64,000 nt of DNA from Thermomicrobiales bacterium. GTDB lineage: Bacteria > Chloroflexota > Chloroflexia > Thermomicrobiales > CFX8. The translations under genes were made by a program, and so were the position numbers. Position 1 is the first letter of the stretch. The number at the start of each line of letters is the position of its first letter. Positions 24,202-33,712 of the stretch are shown here, in pieces. The notes beneath the pieces are model-generated. The model was not told the origin of the DNA and searched no databases. It worked only from the letters and a program-made list of their open reading frames with translations. The stretch spans positions 806,001-870,000 of the forward strand of contig JBAOIG010000005.1 in assembly GCA_037045155.1 (NCBI GenBank), read 5' to 3'.

Positions 24202-25444
24202 TCGTCAGTGCTCCGTTCTGGTGCAGTGGGATCAGCGCCGAAAGGCGCGTCCCCCCGTCAATTACGCTTTCGATATGAAGCTCGCCACCGAGGCTCGCGG
24301 CACGCTCGCGCATGGTCATGAGCCCGAAATGACGTGAGACGACATCGTTGGCGACGGAAGCCGTATCGAATCCTCGTCCGTTGTCCTCGACTTCCAGTGA
24401 TACGTCGTCCTCGCCAGCTGAGAGTCGGATGACGACGAGTGTTGCCTCGGAGTGCTTGCGGATGTTCGAAAGGCTCTCCTGGATGATACGGATCAGCTGG
24501 AGGCCGGCCTCGGGGCTCAGTGGCGTATCCGGGTCGTGTTCGACAACGAGGTCGGTCGCGATGCCCGTCTGGTCCTCGAAGTCCCCGACGAAGGTGCGCA
24601 ATCGCTCGAAGAAGTCGCGATCCAGATCGGAGAGCAGCCGCAACGACGCAATCTCGGCGCGAATCTCGGCATTCGCGCGTTCGGCAGTGTCGCGCAGTGC
24701 GCCAAGCGCGATGAGGGAATGGTTGCGCTCATCGTCGTTTGTCAGGGCTTCGACGATGTCGATCTGGACCAGGATCGAGGCGAGCAGCTGGCCGAGACCG
24801 TCATGCATCTCGCGCGCGAGCCAGTGCCGCTCGTCAGCAATAGCGGCTGAGCGGAGCTCCTTGAGTAACAGCGCGTTTTCGATCGCCATCGTCGAGGTAT
24901 CGGCGACGAGATGCAGGAGACGCTGCTCGGAGACGTCGAGCTCGCGCTCTGGCTGGACGATTGTGATCGAGCCGATTGTCCCGCGGTGGGACTGGAGCGC
25001 TGCCTGGGTCTGATGGCTGTCGGGCCGGGGCGCCGGCGCGGGCGCCCCGCCGGCCGGGTGTTGCCCATGGAGGGATATCGTTACGATGGCTGATGGAAAC
25101 AGAGAGGCGAGCAGCGCGCGTGTGCGCTGCACGATACCGGAGACATCCAGCATCGAGACTGCCCCGGTCGCATACTCGTTGACAGCCGCGAGCTCGGCAT
25201 TGCGGCGCAAGAGCTCGGCCTGCATGCTGTCGATAATCCGAAAGATAAACGCGCTGAAGGCGAACGAGCAACAGAACGCGATGACACCGACGGCGATGTT
25301 TCCGACGATGTTTGCCGGCAGGTATGGCTCGATCCAGTCGTGGCGAATCGTCTCGCTGAGATAGATAGCCAACGCGGGGATGATCGCGCCGACCCACTTC
25401 AGGTAGTTGAGGTGTCGTACTCGATCGAGATGGGGTGCGGCCAC
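24152..25444 (-). CDS. NarX-type sensor histidine kinase
   Basis: A 430-residue kinase, start GTG 25444 with a weak ribosome site. Two N-terminal membrane helices (residues about 15-30 and 48-68) lead to a GAF-like region (about 95-195), then the HisKA_3 dimerisation box HWLAREMHDGLGQLLASIL with the phosphoacceptor His, and an HATPase domain (IIQESLSNIRKHS, LEVEDNGRGFD, HFGLMTMRERAASLGGEL). The signal is unknown. The kinase gene overlaps its regulator by 50 bases, ensuring coupled expression. Confidence 0.9.
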   Translation of the reverse strand: MAAPHLDRVRHLNYLKWVGAIIPALAIYLSETIRHDWIEPYLPANIVGNIAVGVIAFCCSFAFSAFIFRIIDSMQAELLRRNAELAAVNEYATGAVSMLDVSGIVQRTRALLASLFPSAIVTISLHGQHPAGGAPAPAPRPDSHQTQAALQSHRGTIGSITIVQPERELDVSEQRLLHLVADTSTMAIENALLLKELRSAAIADERHWLAREMHDGLGQLLASILVQIDIVEALTNDDERNHSLIALGALRDTAERANAEIRAEIASLRLLSDLDRDFFERLRTFVGDFEDQTGIATDLVVEHDPDTPLSPEAGLQLIRIIQESLSNIRKHSEATLVVIRLSAGEDDVSLEVEDNGRGFDTASVANDVVSRHFGLMTMRERAASLGGELHIESVIDGGTRLSALIPLHQNGALTNVGPAANDRGRPRAIP

Positions 25445-25556
25445 CGTCTGCGCTCATGTTCGTGATGGTGATTCGCCCGCTACCGCCGTCATGACGGTTG
25501 CCGCGCAGAGGGCCAAAGCCATCTGCGCGGCAAGTATAACCGAGCGTCGACCCCGC

Positions 25557-26321
25557 CTAGTCTCGCGCCTTGCAGGTGTTGCGTAGCGTGCCGATGCCCT
25601 CGATCTCGACCTCGATCGTGTCGCCGGCCTGCATCGGGCCAACACCCTCCGGCGTGCCGGTCATGATCACGTCGCCCGGCTCCAGCGTCATCACGTTGGA
25701 GACGAAGCTGACCAGGAACGCCGGGTTGAAGATCATGTCGGACGTATGGCTACTCTGGCGCACATCGCCGTTGAGCCGCGATTGAATCGCGACGTTGCCG
25801 GGGTCGAGCTCGGTCTCGATCCACGGGCCGAGTGGGCAGAATGTGTCGTACCCCTTGGCTCGCACCCACTGGCCGTCCTTCGCCTGCTGGTCTCGGTGCG
25901 AGACATCATTGCCGCAGGTGTAGCCGAGGACGTAGTCGAGCGCCTCGGCCTCGCGAACGCGCGAGGCGCGCTTGCCGATGACGATGCACAGCTCGGCCTC
26001 GTAATCGATTCGGTTGGCCGGCGGCAGCGCGATCACGCCACCTTGCGGCAGCAACGCGCTGGGCGGCTTCATGAAGATGACTGGCTCGGTCGGCGCTTCG
26101 CGGGTGGGGTCAGTCTCCGTCACATGGGCGGCGTAGTTGAGCCCGATCGCCACGATCTTGCCTGGCACGACCGGCACGTCGAGCGCCACATCATCGAGCG
26201 ACCCGACGCGCGCGCCCTTTGTCAGCCCGCCAAACAGATCTCCGCTGGCCATGTAGACATCGCCGCCCTCGACGATCCCGTGCGCAGCGCTGCCATCCTG
26301 TCGATACCGTGCGATCTTCAC
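25557..26321 (-). CDS. Fumarylacetoacetate-hydrolase-family protein
   Basis: A 254-residue protein starting at GTG 26321 behind GGGAGGG. The FAH fold shows in KIVAIGLNYAAHVTE, EPVIFMKPPSALL, IDYEAELCIVIGK (metal-binding E-x-E), YTCGNDVSHRDQQ, and GDVIMTGTPEGVG. Members hydrolyse or decarboxylate C-C bonds in aromatic-catabolism intermediates or oxaloacetate. The substrate cannot be fixed. It is the first of two same-strand metabolic genes with an SDR upstream. Confidence 0.9.
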   Translation of the reverse strand: MKIARYRQDGSAAHGIVEGGDVYMASGDLFGGLTKGARVGSLDDVALDVPVVPGKIVAIGLNYAAHVTETDPTREAPTEPVIFMKPPSALLPQGGVIALPPANRIDYEAELCIVIGKRASRVREAEALDYVLGYTCGNDVSHRDQQAKDGQWVRAKGYDTFCPLGPWIETELDPGNVAIQSRLNGDVRQSSHTSDMIFNPAFLVSFVSNVMTLEPGDVIMTGTPEGVGPMQAGDTIEVEIEGIGTLRNTCKARD

Positions 26322-26483
26322 GATAAACCCTCCCTGTCAGTGAATCAAACAACCGTATCTTAGCGTGGGGCCGGCGATGCGCTGATCGTCCGACGTGTCA
26401 TAACCTGCGTCTGCTGTTTGCGTGCGAGAGTTATGGCCATTCCTGGTCGATCGTCGACGTCAGACGAATCACCAATTCATCCG

Positions 26484-27248
26484 TCACTGCGCTGTTGCGC
26501 CGCCATCGGCAATGACGGTGCTGCCCGTCATGTACGACGAGTCGTCCGAGGCGAGAAACAGGGCGACGCGCGCGATCTCCTCGGCGCTGCCGATGCGGTG
26601 GAGTGGAGTCTCGTCGAGAATCATCTGCTCGTAATCGGCGCTATTTGCGTGACGATCGATCGAGCGACGTAGCATCGGAGTCTCGATCGGTCCGGGGCAG
26701 AGAACGTTGACACGGATACCGTCCGGCGCGTGGTCGAGCGCCATCGACCGGGCCATGCCGATCAGCGCCGCTTTCGAGGCGGTGTAGGCGGCGTTACGAC
26801 GCGAGCCGACCAGGGCGAGCTCGGACGCGGTGAAGATGATCGAGCCGCCGCCACTGGCAGCCATGTGTGGGATGGCATGGCGGGCGGCGTGGAACGCGCC
26901 GAACAGGTTCACCTCAATGGTGCGCCGGAACTCCTCCTCGGCGATCTCGACCACCGTGCCGTTGCCGGAAACACCTGCGTTGGAGAAGAGTACGTCCAGC
27001 CGGCCGAAATGGTCGGCAATGGCGTCGGTGGCGGCGCGCACCTCGTACGACCGTGAGACATCCGCGACCTGTCCGAACGCCGCCCCGCCGGCCGCACTGA
27101 TCTCCGCGACGACCGCGGCCACTGCGGCGGAGTCGACATCGACGATCCCGACACTCGCGCCCTCGGCCGCGAACAACCTCCCGCTCGCTGCGCCAATGCC
27201 CGACGCGCCCCCAGTGATCATCGCGACTCTGCCTGCCAACCGTGCCAT
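26484..27248 (-). CDS. Short-chain dehydrogenase/reductase
   Basis: A 254-residue classical SDR: the nucleotide loop AMITGGASGIGAASGR, LFSNAGVSGNG, the catalytic Ser in IIFTASELALVG, and AAYTASKAALIGMARSMA with the Y-x3-K pair. D in IVDVDS after the second strand suggests NAD(H) preference. The substrate is unknown. It lies 162 bases upstream of the FAH gene and may share a pathway with it. Confidence 0.9.
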   Translation of the reverse strand: MARLAGRVAMITGGASGIGAASGRLFAAEGASVGIVDVDSAAVAAVVAEISAAGGAAFGQVADVSRSYEVRAATDAIADHFGRLDVLFSNAGVSGNGTVVEIAEEEFRRTIEVNLFGAFHAARHAIPHMAASGGGSIIFTASELALVGSRRNAAYTASKAALIGMARSMALDHAPDGIRVNVLCPGPIETPMLRRSIDRHANSADYEQMILDETPLHRIGSAEEIARVALFLASDDSSYMTGSTVIADGGATAQ

Positions 27249-27346
27249 GCCACCTCGCCCCTCTCTGAAGCCACCGTCCTACATCGAATGGACGATAGCA
27301 GGTCGTCGAGGGCGTGGGTATGAAACGGCGTGTGGAGCGGGGTCGA

Positions 27347-29755
27347 TCAACTGGCCGGCGTGGGTGGCGCGAGCTTGGCGTGGGCGTCGGGCGTGTTCTG
27401 CGCGCCGCCGACGAGATCACGCAGGGTGTTCAACCCCAGATCCGGCATATATGCGCGCACAATCGCGTAGCCGATCTTCGGAAGCACGCTAGCGCCGGGA
27501 TAGGCGATGTAGACCGGTTCCCAGCGTGGGGAGAACTTGTTCTTGAACTCAAACAGCGAGTGCGCGCCGTAGACCGGTTCGACCAGGCCGGCCAGCCCGA
27601 TAACCGCCTGCTCGACGGTGCCGATCTCCTCACCCTCGCGCTCGACCCGCGCCAGCGGCGCGGTTGCGAGACTGACGAACGGCGCGCCCTCGTCGCGGAA
27701 TGCGAGCGCGGAGCTGATGATGAGGAATTCCATGATGCCGTTGAACGCATCTGGCCGGCGGCGCATGATGTCGATGACCCAGCCACCCGTGCCATGGATC
27801 GGTAGCCAGGTGACGAACCCGTGGACCTGCCTCTGGTCATCGATCGCGACTGCAAAGCGCACCTCCGGGTCTGGCTCGCCAGACAGGCTCCCGAGGGTAA
27901 AGCCCATCTCCGACATCCGCTTGGCGCGCAACCACGCGTCCGAGATCTCACGAAGCTGACGAAGGATGTCGGGGTCGATCTGGCTCGCGTCGACGAGCTC
28001 GAGCTCGATTCCCGACCGACGGGCCCGGTTGATAGCGGTGCGGGCATCCTGCCAACGCCGGCCGCGAAGATCGAGTGCCGGCAGGTCGATATAGGCGTCC
28101 TCCCCGACGTGCATCATTGCCAATCCATTGCGAGCATATTCCGCGCGCAGCGCCTCGCCGACGCCATAGAAACAGGGAGTCCAGCCCCGATGACGGGTGA
28201 GATGAGTAAACTCGCGGATCGCGGCGGCGCAGCCATCCGGCGATCCGATCGGATCGCCCAGGACGAGCGCGACGTCGCCGATCAGACGGTAGGCGATATA
28301 GGCATCGCGGTGATGGTTGAGCAGTAGCGTGTTGCCGGGCCAGGTCGTCATGTGGGCAACCGACGAATTGCCATAGCGGTGGAGCAGCTCGAAGGCATCT
28401 CGCCGGTCGGCATCAGTCTCCTTGGTCAGTCGCAGGATCGGCCGGAGGAGCGCGATAACGCTGACGAGCAAGACGGCGACCCAGATCCAGGTGATCGAGT
28501 CGAGGAACCAGCGCGCTCTGAAGTGTTCGCCGTTGATCTGATGCGTCGTTGTCAGCAGCACGCGCGCGAACGTCTCTCGCACGGCAATGCCAGGGGTGAT
28601 CGGCTGATTGAATCTGTCGCGGAGCAGCCAGAAGCCCAGCGCCGCATAGAGCGGCAGCATCGCCAGAGCGACGGCTGAAAACCTGAGGCTGCGGCGAACG
28701 GTTGGCAGATCCGGTCTCGCGACATAATCATCGTGATGCCAGAGCAGCCAGAGCAGCAATAGCACCTCGATCGTTGCGACCTCGATCTCAAGGCCCTTGA
28801 TCACCTGGGAGATGGCGCCGCCAGCTAGCAGCGCTAGCGTCGCCAGCCATGCCACCCTGCGACCGTGCCTCAGCCCGTTGCCGAGCAGAATGAGCCCCAG
28901 TCCGGAAAGCGCGACGAACGTGCGCGACCCATGCAGCGCTGCGAATGGAATATCGTTATCCCATGTTCTGGTGTGGAAGTGCGTCGATGTGACGAACGCC
29001 GAGTAGACGTTGAGCAGCCCGGCCAGGACGACCAGTATGACTGCGACGTCGCGCGAATGAGGCCACGGAAATCGGTTGAGCGTGCGCGCGATGCCGGCCC
29101 CATGGTTGCGTTCCACCAGCAGCCAGCCGGTCCCGAGACCGATCATGCCCGCGATCAGATGCTCGATATCCCATATCTGATGTGTCAGGATCAGGAACCC
29201 CATGAAGTACAGAAACAACGCGACGATGCCTCGCCATTGCCAGCGTCGAGGCAGGTACCAGACTAGAGCCGCGAGGCAGCCGAAGGCGCCTGCCGACGGT
29301 CCGACATCCCGCGCCGTCGCGAGTGACTGGCCCCAGGCGCTCCCGGTCGCGGAGAGCGGCCAGGCGACGAGCAGCGACGCGAACAGATAGCCGCCGACTT
29401 GCGACGCGAAGAACACGACCGCCGTCCGGCGCCAGCCGGCCACCACCTCGAAGGGCGCGACGCCGATCAGAACGAGGAACGTGATCGTTACCAGCATCCA
29501 GGGATAGAGCGCAAACGGGATGTTGGTGATCAGCGTGTCGAAGCGGCCCACCCGAAGCGGGTCGAGACCGTAGCCGACGTCATTCAGAAGGGAATGGCCA
29601 GCAATGCTGTGCGTCAGCGAGCCACTGATCGCGTTCGCGACGAACATCGTCGCCAACAGGCTGGTGGTGAACGGCAACAGCCATCGGCGCGCACGACCCA
29701 ACTCGATGAACCGCGTGGCTCCGGCGCTTGCTTCACGCCAGGCCTGTTCGATCAT
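27347..29755 (-). CDS. Rhomboid-like membrane domain fused to DUF2156 (MprF-type) aminoacyl-lipid synthase domain
   Basis: An 802-residue protein. Residues 25-215 are membrane helices with VGPSAGAFGCLAAL (Ser154) and EHLIAGMIGLGTG (His199). These align without gaps to the rhomboid GxSG/H dyad regions, although the position after Ser is Ala instead of Gly. More helices follow to about residue 470. The C-terminal 330 residues are a DUF2156/MprF catalytic region (YGNSSVAHMTTWPGN, ALVLGDPIGSP, GWTPCFYGVG, AFNGIMEFLIISSALAFRDEG). MprF-type domains move lysine or alanine from tRNA to phosphatidylglycerol. The esterase gene upstream overlaps by ATGA. Confidence 0.75.
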   Translation of the reverse strand: MIEQAWREASAGATRFIELGRARRWLLPFTTSLLATMFVANAISGSLTHSIAGHSLLNDVGYGLDPLRVGRFDTLITNIPFALYPWMLVTITFLVLIGVAPFEVVAGWRRTAVVFFASQVGGYLFASLLVAWPLSATGSAWGQSLATARDVGPSAGAFGCLAALVWYLPRRWQWRGIVALFLYFMGFLILTHQIWDIEHLIAGMIGLGTGWLLVERNHGAGIARTLNRFPWPHSRDVAVILVVLAGLLNVYSAFVTSTHFHTRTWDNDIPFAALHGSRTFVALSGLGLILLGNGLRHGRRVAWLATLALLAGGAISQVIKGLEIEVATIEVLLLLWLLWHHDDYVARPDLPTVRRSLRFSAVALAMLPLYAALGFWLLRDRFNQPITPGIAVRETFARVLLTTTHQINGEHFRARWFLDSITWIWVAVLLVSVIALLRPILRLTKETDADRRDAFELLHRYGNSSVAHMTTWPGNTLLLNHHRDAYIAYRLIGDVALVLGDPIGSPDGCAAAIREFTHLTRHRGWTPCFYGVGEALRAEYARNGLAMMHVGEDAYIDLPALDLRGRRWQDARTAINRARRSGIELELVDASQIDPDILRQLREISDAWLRAKRMSEMGFTLGSLSGEPDPEVRFAVAIDDQRQVHGFVTWLPIHGTGGWVIDIMRRRPDAFNGIMEFLIISSALAFRDEGAPFVSLATAPLARVEREGEEIGTVEQAVIGLAGLVEPVYGAHSLFEFKNKFSPRWEPVYIAYPGASVLPKIGYAIVRAYMPDLGLNTLRDLVGGAQNTPDAHAKLAPPTPAS

Positions 29756-30888
29756 GTCGTGCCACCCCCCGTAGTGATCGGCTGTCCGGTTACCGATGCG
29801 GCGTTATTCGCGGTTGCGGGGAAGTGTTGATTGGCGTATTCGAGCGCGTCGAGAAGGTGCGTCTTCCAGAACTCCCAGCTGTGGCCTCCCGATGCGAAGA
29901 GAGTCCGATGGTCGATCTTGCTCTGGGTCAACTTCGCATCGAATGCGTTGGTGTCGGCGACCCCTTGCCCCTCGTCGAGCCCTTCCATGAGGAGGATATG
30001 CATAGGCTGTGCCAGGGAATGAACCTGGGAGATCGGGCTGTTGGCGCTTCGGGCAGCGTCGCTTCCCCAGATATCATGCCCGTCGTACGTGTTTGTCGGC
30101 TTGAAGTAGCCCGAGAGCGAGAAGGCCACCCCGAACGTTTCGGGGTGGTGGAGGGCGATGTTGATCGACCCATACCCGCCGGACGAGAGCCCGCCAATGG
30201 CGCGTGCGTCGCGCCGCGCGATTGTGCGGTATTGCTGGTCGATCACGGGAATCAGGTCGTCGATAATGGCGGCCTCGACGCGCTCGCCAGTCACTGGCGA
30301 ATTACCCCATTGCGTGTCGTGGTGGGGATCTCCGAGCGAGCCGTCTGGCATGACGATGATGACCGGACGGATGGTGCCGCTGCGGATCAGCGCGTCGGCC
30401 GTCTGATCGGCCGACGCGCCATCGACCCAGTCTCCACATCCACCGGGCGAGCCGTGCAGCAGGAAGACCACAGGATAGCGAGTCTGGGCGAAGCGTGGGT
30501 CGTCGTAACCAGGAGGCAGGTAGATGCGGAATGCAACGCTCTTGCCGAGTGTTGCGCTGTCAAAGTGTCCATCCTGAACCGCGCCGTTCCCCAGTGTCAT
30601 CATGTCGATATGGCTTGTCGTCTGGGCGGTTGCGGCCGGCGCGGCGTTAGCCAGCCCACCGGCCGACGGCGGGGTGTTTGCCGGGGGAGTCGACAGCGAC
30701 TGCAACAACGCCTGCTCGTGGGAGCGGCCCCAGTCTGGAAGACGGCGATAATGGATGTAGCGATCCCACCCCTGGGTGTAACCCCAGATGCCGAGTAGCA
30801 ACCCAGCGACCGAGACGACACTCAGGAGGACTGCCGCCCGCCGGAGCCAGCGCCTTTGGTGATGGACGGTGTTGTGCTTCCTGCGCAT
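29752..30888 (-). CDS. Membrane-anchored esterase of the alpha/beta-hydrolase fold (esterase D/antigen-85-like)
   Basis: From ATG 30888 (MRRKHNTVHHQRR, GGAGA upstream) the 378-residue protein has one N-terminal membrane helix (AAVLLSVVSVAGLLLGIWGY). Its outward hydrolase domain shows YPVVFLLHGSPGGCGDW as oxyanion region, AIGGLSSGGYGSINIAL with the nucleophile Ser in GxSxG, and SGGHSWEFWKTHL with the catalytic His. Relatives include Fes, esterase D and mycolyltransferases. Overlap of its stop with the rhomboid/MprF-type gene suggests a shared role in lipid or envelope ester chemistry, perhaps turnover of aminoacyl lipids; this is inference. Confidence 0.8.
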   Translation of the reverse strand: MRRKHNTVHHQRRWLRRAAVLLSVVSVAGLLLGIWGYTQGWDRYIHYRRLPDWGRSHEQALLQSLSTPPANTPPSAGGLANAAPAATAQTTSHIDMMTLGNGAVQDGHFDSATLGKSVAFRIYLPPGYDDPRFAQTRYPVVFLLHGSPGGCGDWVDGASADQTADALIRSGTIRPVIIVMPDGSLGDPHHDTQWGNSPVTGERVEAAIIDDLIPVIDQQYRTIARRDARAIGGLSSGGYGSINIALHHPETFGVAFSLSGYFKPTNTYDGHDIWGSDAARSANSPISQVHSLAQPMHILLMEGLDEGQGVADTNAFDAKLTQSKIDHRTLFASGGHSWEFWKTHLLDALEYANQHFPATANNAASVTGQPITTGGGTT

Positions 30889-31156
30889 CGCGATGGTTCT
30901 CCGTGTCCAGGTGTCATGGCGGCCGGCCGGGCGTTGAGGTCGCGCAATCCGCATCGCGATGGTGGCAACGTCCCGGTTCGGCCCCCAGGTCTATCGAGCC
31001 CCGTCTCCCGGTGGAGGCATTACGACGATATTGGGCTGACATGAAGCCGACATGAAATGAACCTGAAAACATGTCGAATGTGCTAACCAGCGACGGGTCG
31101 CCGACACACGCGGAGTACACTGGGGGCGCGGATTCGGTGGCGCGAGAGGACAGTAC

Positions 31157-33673
31157 TTGGCATCGCAGACGATCCTGGCGGCCGCGCCCGACCTTGATAC
31201 GCGCAAGCACCTTGTGGGGCTGACCGGCGCAGACGTCGAGGACCGGCGGGCGCGCGGCGCGGTCAACACAGTCAAGCCTCAGAGCAGCCGCTCCTACCGC
31301 CGCATCCTCTTCGAGAACGCGATCACCTTCGTCAATGTTCTCCTCTACGTCATCGTCGGCTTCCTGCTCGCCCTCGGCCTCTACGGCGATGCCTTTATGA
31401 CAGCGATCCTCGTCGTGGCTAATGTCGTCATCGGCTCGTTCCAGGAGGCGCGGGCGAAGCGAAAGCTGGACAAGATCGCGTTGCTGACCCGGCCGGTCGC
31501 GACGGTGCTGCGCGACGGTGTCGAGCGCCAGATCGAGCCGGGCGAGATCGTCGTCGATGATCTGCTTCTCGTCGGGCCGGGGGATCAGGTGCTGGTCGAC
31601 GGATCGATCGTTCTCTCGACGTCGGTAACAATGGACGAGTCGCTGCTGACCGGCGAGTCCGACCTCGTCCCGAAGAACGTCGGTGATCAGGTCTATTCCG
31701 GCAGCTTCTGCATGACGGGTGGTGGGATCTATCGGGCCGAGAAGGTCGGCGCAGCCAGCATGGCGCAACGCATCACCGAGCAGGCCCGCGCCCACCGCGC
31801 AGCCAAGACACCTCTCCAGCGTGAGGTGACGCTGGCGATCCGGATCATGTTGTTTCTGATGCTGTTACTGGGCGTCCAGGTCGCCGACACGTTCCGGCAG
31901 ATCTACACCCATGTGCCGATGACCGAATCGGTCCGTGCTGCGGCGGTCATCGTTGCGCTCATCCCGCAGGGGCTGATTTTCATGGTTACCGTGTCCTACG
32001 CAATGGCAGCGGTGCGGATGTCGGGCAAGGGAGCGCTGATCCAGCGCATGAACGCGGTCGAATCTACCAGCCAGGTTAATATTCTCTGTCTGGATAAGAC
32101 CGGCACGCTGACGACCAATGAGCTGCAGGTCCGCGAGCTTGCGCCGATCGGGCTGGATGAGCCGGCGCTGCGGCGCGCGCTGGGCGACTTCGCCGCCAGC
32201 GCTAGCTCTGGTAACCGCACGAGCAACGCGATTCGCACTGCCTGCCCGAGCGAGGGCCGCCCGGTTCTTGCCGAGACCCCGTTTTCCTCCGACCGTAAGT
32301 GGAGCAGCGTTGCCTTCGACGATGGCGTCTGGGTCCTGGGCGCGCCGGAGATGCTGTTGCCGGCGCTCGCCGGCGGGGCGGAGATCGCGTCGCGCGTCAG
32401 CGCGTGGGCCGATCAGGGATACCGGGTACTGTTGTTTGCCCATGCCGCCACCGGCGCAACATTGCCGGATCCGGCTGGGTCGCCCGAATTGCCGGCAGGC
32501 CTCGAGCCAGTGGGACTGATCAGTATCAGCGACGAGCTGCGCCCTGAGGCGCGAAGCACGATCGCCGAATTTGCCGCTGAGGGCATCGCGCTGAAGATCA
32601 TCTCCGGCGATAACCCGACTACCGTCGCGGCGCTGGCGAAGCAGGCAGGCATGCCGGGCGATCTCGCTGCCTGCTCGGGCCTCGACCTCGACGGGATCAG
32701 TGATAGCGACCTTGACGAGCTGGCCCAGCGCACGACCGTCTTCGGACGCGTCTCTCCGCAGCAGAAGGAGCGCATCATTCGAGCGCTCCGCCGTGGCGGC
32801 GATCACGTCGCGATGATCGGCGATGGCGTAAACGATGTGCTGGCGCTGAAGCAGGCGAATCTGGCGATCTCGGTTCGCAGCGGCAGTCAGGTCGCGCGGA
32901 GTGTGGCCGATATCGTCCTGCTCGACGACTCATTCGCGGCGTTGCCCGCAGCCTTTCGCGAAGGGCAGCGCATTCTCAAGGGGATGCAGGACATCATCCG
33001 TCTGTTCCTCATCCGCGCGCTCTACACGTCGTTGCTGATCTTCGGCGCGACCCAGCTGCGTGTCGAGTTCCCGACGACGCCGAAGCAGAGTGGCCTCATC
33101 GCAATGTTGACGGTTGGCATCCCCGTGCTGTTTCTGGCGCTCTGGGCAAAGCCCGGTGTCACCCCTCGGCGGCTGATCCCCTCCTCGGGTTACTTCGTGG
33201 TGCCGGCCGGTGTCAGCATTGCCATCGCTGGCCTGACCATCTATGCGGCGATTCTGTCGTTGGGCGGCAAGCCCGAGGAGGCGCGGACGGCGATTACGGT
33301 GACGTCGATCGCCTGTGGGCTGCTGTTGCTGCCGTTCCTCTCGCCGCCGTCACCCGCCTGGGTTGGTGGCGACGAGCTGACTGGCGACCGGCGGCCGGCG
33401 CTGCTGGCCGGCGCGATCCTGGTGTTGTTCGTCGCCGGGATGTTTGTCGGGCCATTGCGCGATTTCTACGAGCTGATTCACCTGCCGCTGTCGATCTACG
33501 TATTGATCGGGTTCGTTGTCGTCGGTTGGGCGTCACTTCTGCGCTTCGTCTGGCGGCTGCAGCTGCTGCCACGCTCTGTCGCGGCAGTGAGCCGCTGGAT
33601 CGCATCGATCCGCGGCTGGTTCCGTCGCGTGTTCAGGCGCGAGGAACCAGCCGCGACAGGCAGCAGCAATTGA
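31157..33673 (+). CDS. CtpE-like P-type cation-transporting ATPase
   Basis: An 838-residue P-type ATPase starting at TTG 31157 behind GAGAGGA. It has the actuator motif LLTGESDLVPK, the membrane ion-site helix VALIPQGLIFM, the phosphorylation site LCLDKTGTLTTNEL, and the hinge MIGDGVNDVLALKQA. About ten membrane helices are visible and no N-terminal metal-binding domain. The PQGL helix and overall layout match the CtpE branch, reported to move calcium in mycobacteria, so a calcium or similar divalent-cation exporter is most likely. It is monocistronic and divergent from the esterase operon. Confidence 0.85.
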   Translation: MASQTILAAAPDLDTRKHLVGLTGADVEDRRARGAVNTVKPQSSRSYRRILFENAITFVNVLLYVIVGFLLALGLYGDAFMTAILVVANVVIGSFQEARAKRKLDKIALLTRPVATVLRDGVERQIEPGEIVVDDLLLVGPGDQVLVDGSIVLSTSVTMDESLLTGESDLVPKNVGDQVYSGSFCMTGGGIYRAEKVGAASMAQRITEQARAHRAAKTPLQREVTLAIRIMLFLMLLLGVQVADTFRQIYTHVPMTESVRAAAVIVALIPQGLIFMVTVSYAMAAVRMSGKGALIQRMNAVESTSQVNILCLDKTGTLTTNELQVRELAPIGLDEPALRRALGDFAASASSGNRTSNAIRTACPSEGRPVLAETPFSSDRKWSSVAFDDGVWVLGAPEMLLPALAGGAEIASRVSAWADQGYRVLLFAHAATGATLPDPAGSPELPAGLEPVGLISISDELRPEARSTIAEFAAEGIALKIISGDNPTTVAALAKQAGMPGDLAACSGLDLDGISDSDLDELAQRTTVFGRVSPQQKERIIRALRRGGDHVAMIGDGVNDVLALKQANLAISVRSGSQVARSVADIVLLDDSFAALPAAFREGQRILKGMQDIIRLFLIRALYTSLLIFGATQLRVEFPTTPKQSGLIAMLTVGIPVLFLALWAKPGVTPRRLIPSSGYFVVPAGVSIAIAGLTIYAAILSLGGKPEEARTAITVTSIACGLLLLPFLSPPSPAWVGGDELTGDRRPALLAGAILVLFVAGMFVGPLRDFYELIHLPLSIYVLIGFVVVGWASLLRFVWRLQLLPRSVAAVSRWIASIRGWFRRVFRREEPAATGSSN

Positions 33674-33712
33674 GCGCGAGACCATCGGAATAACTGTAGG
33701 CCAGCGCGTCGC

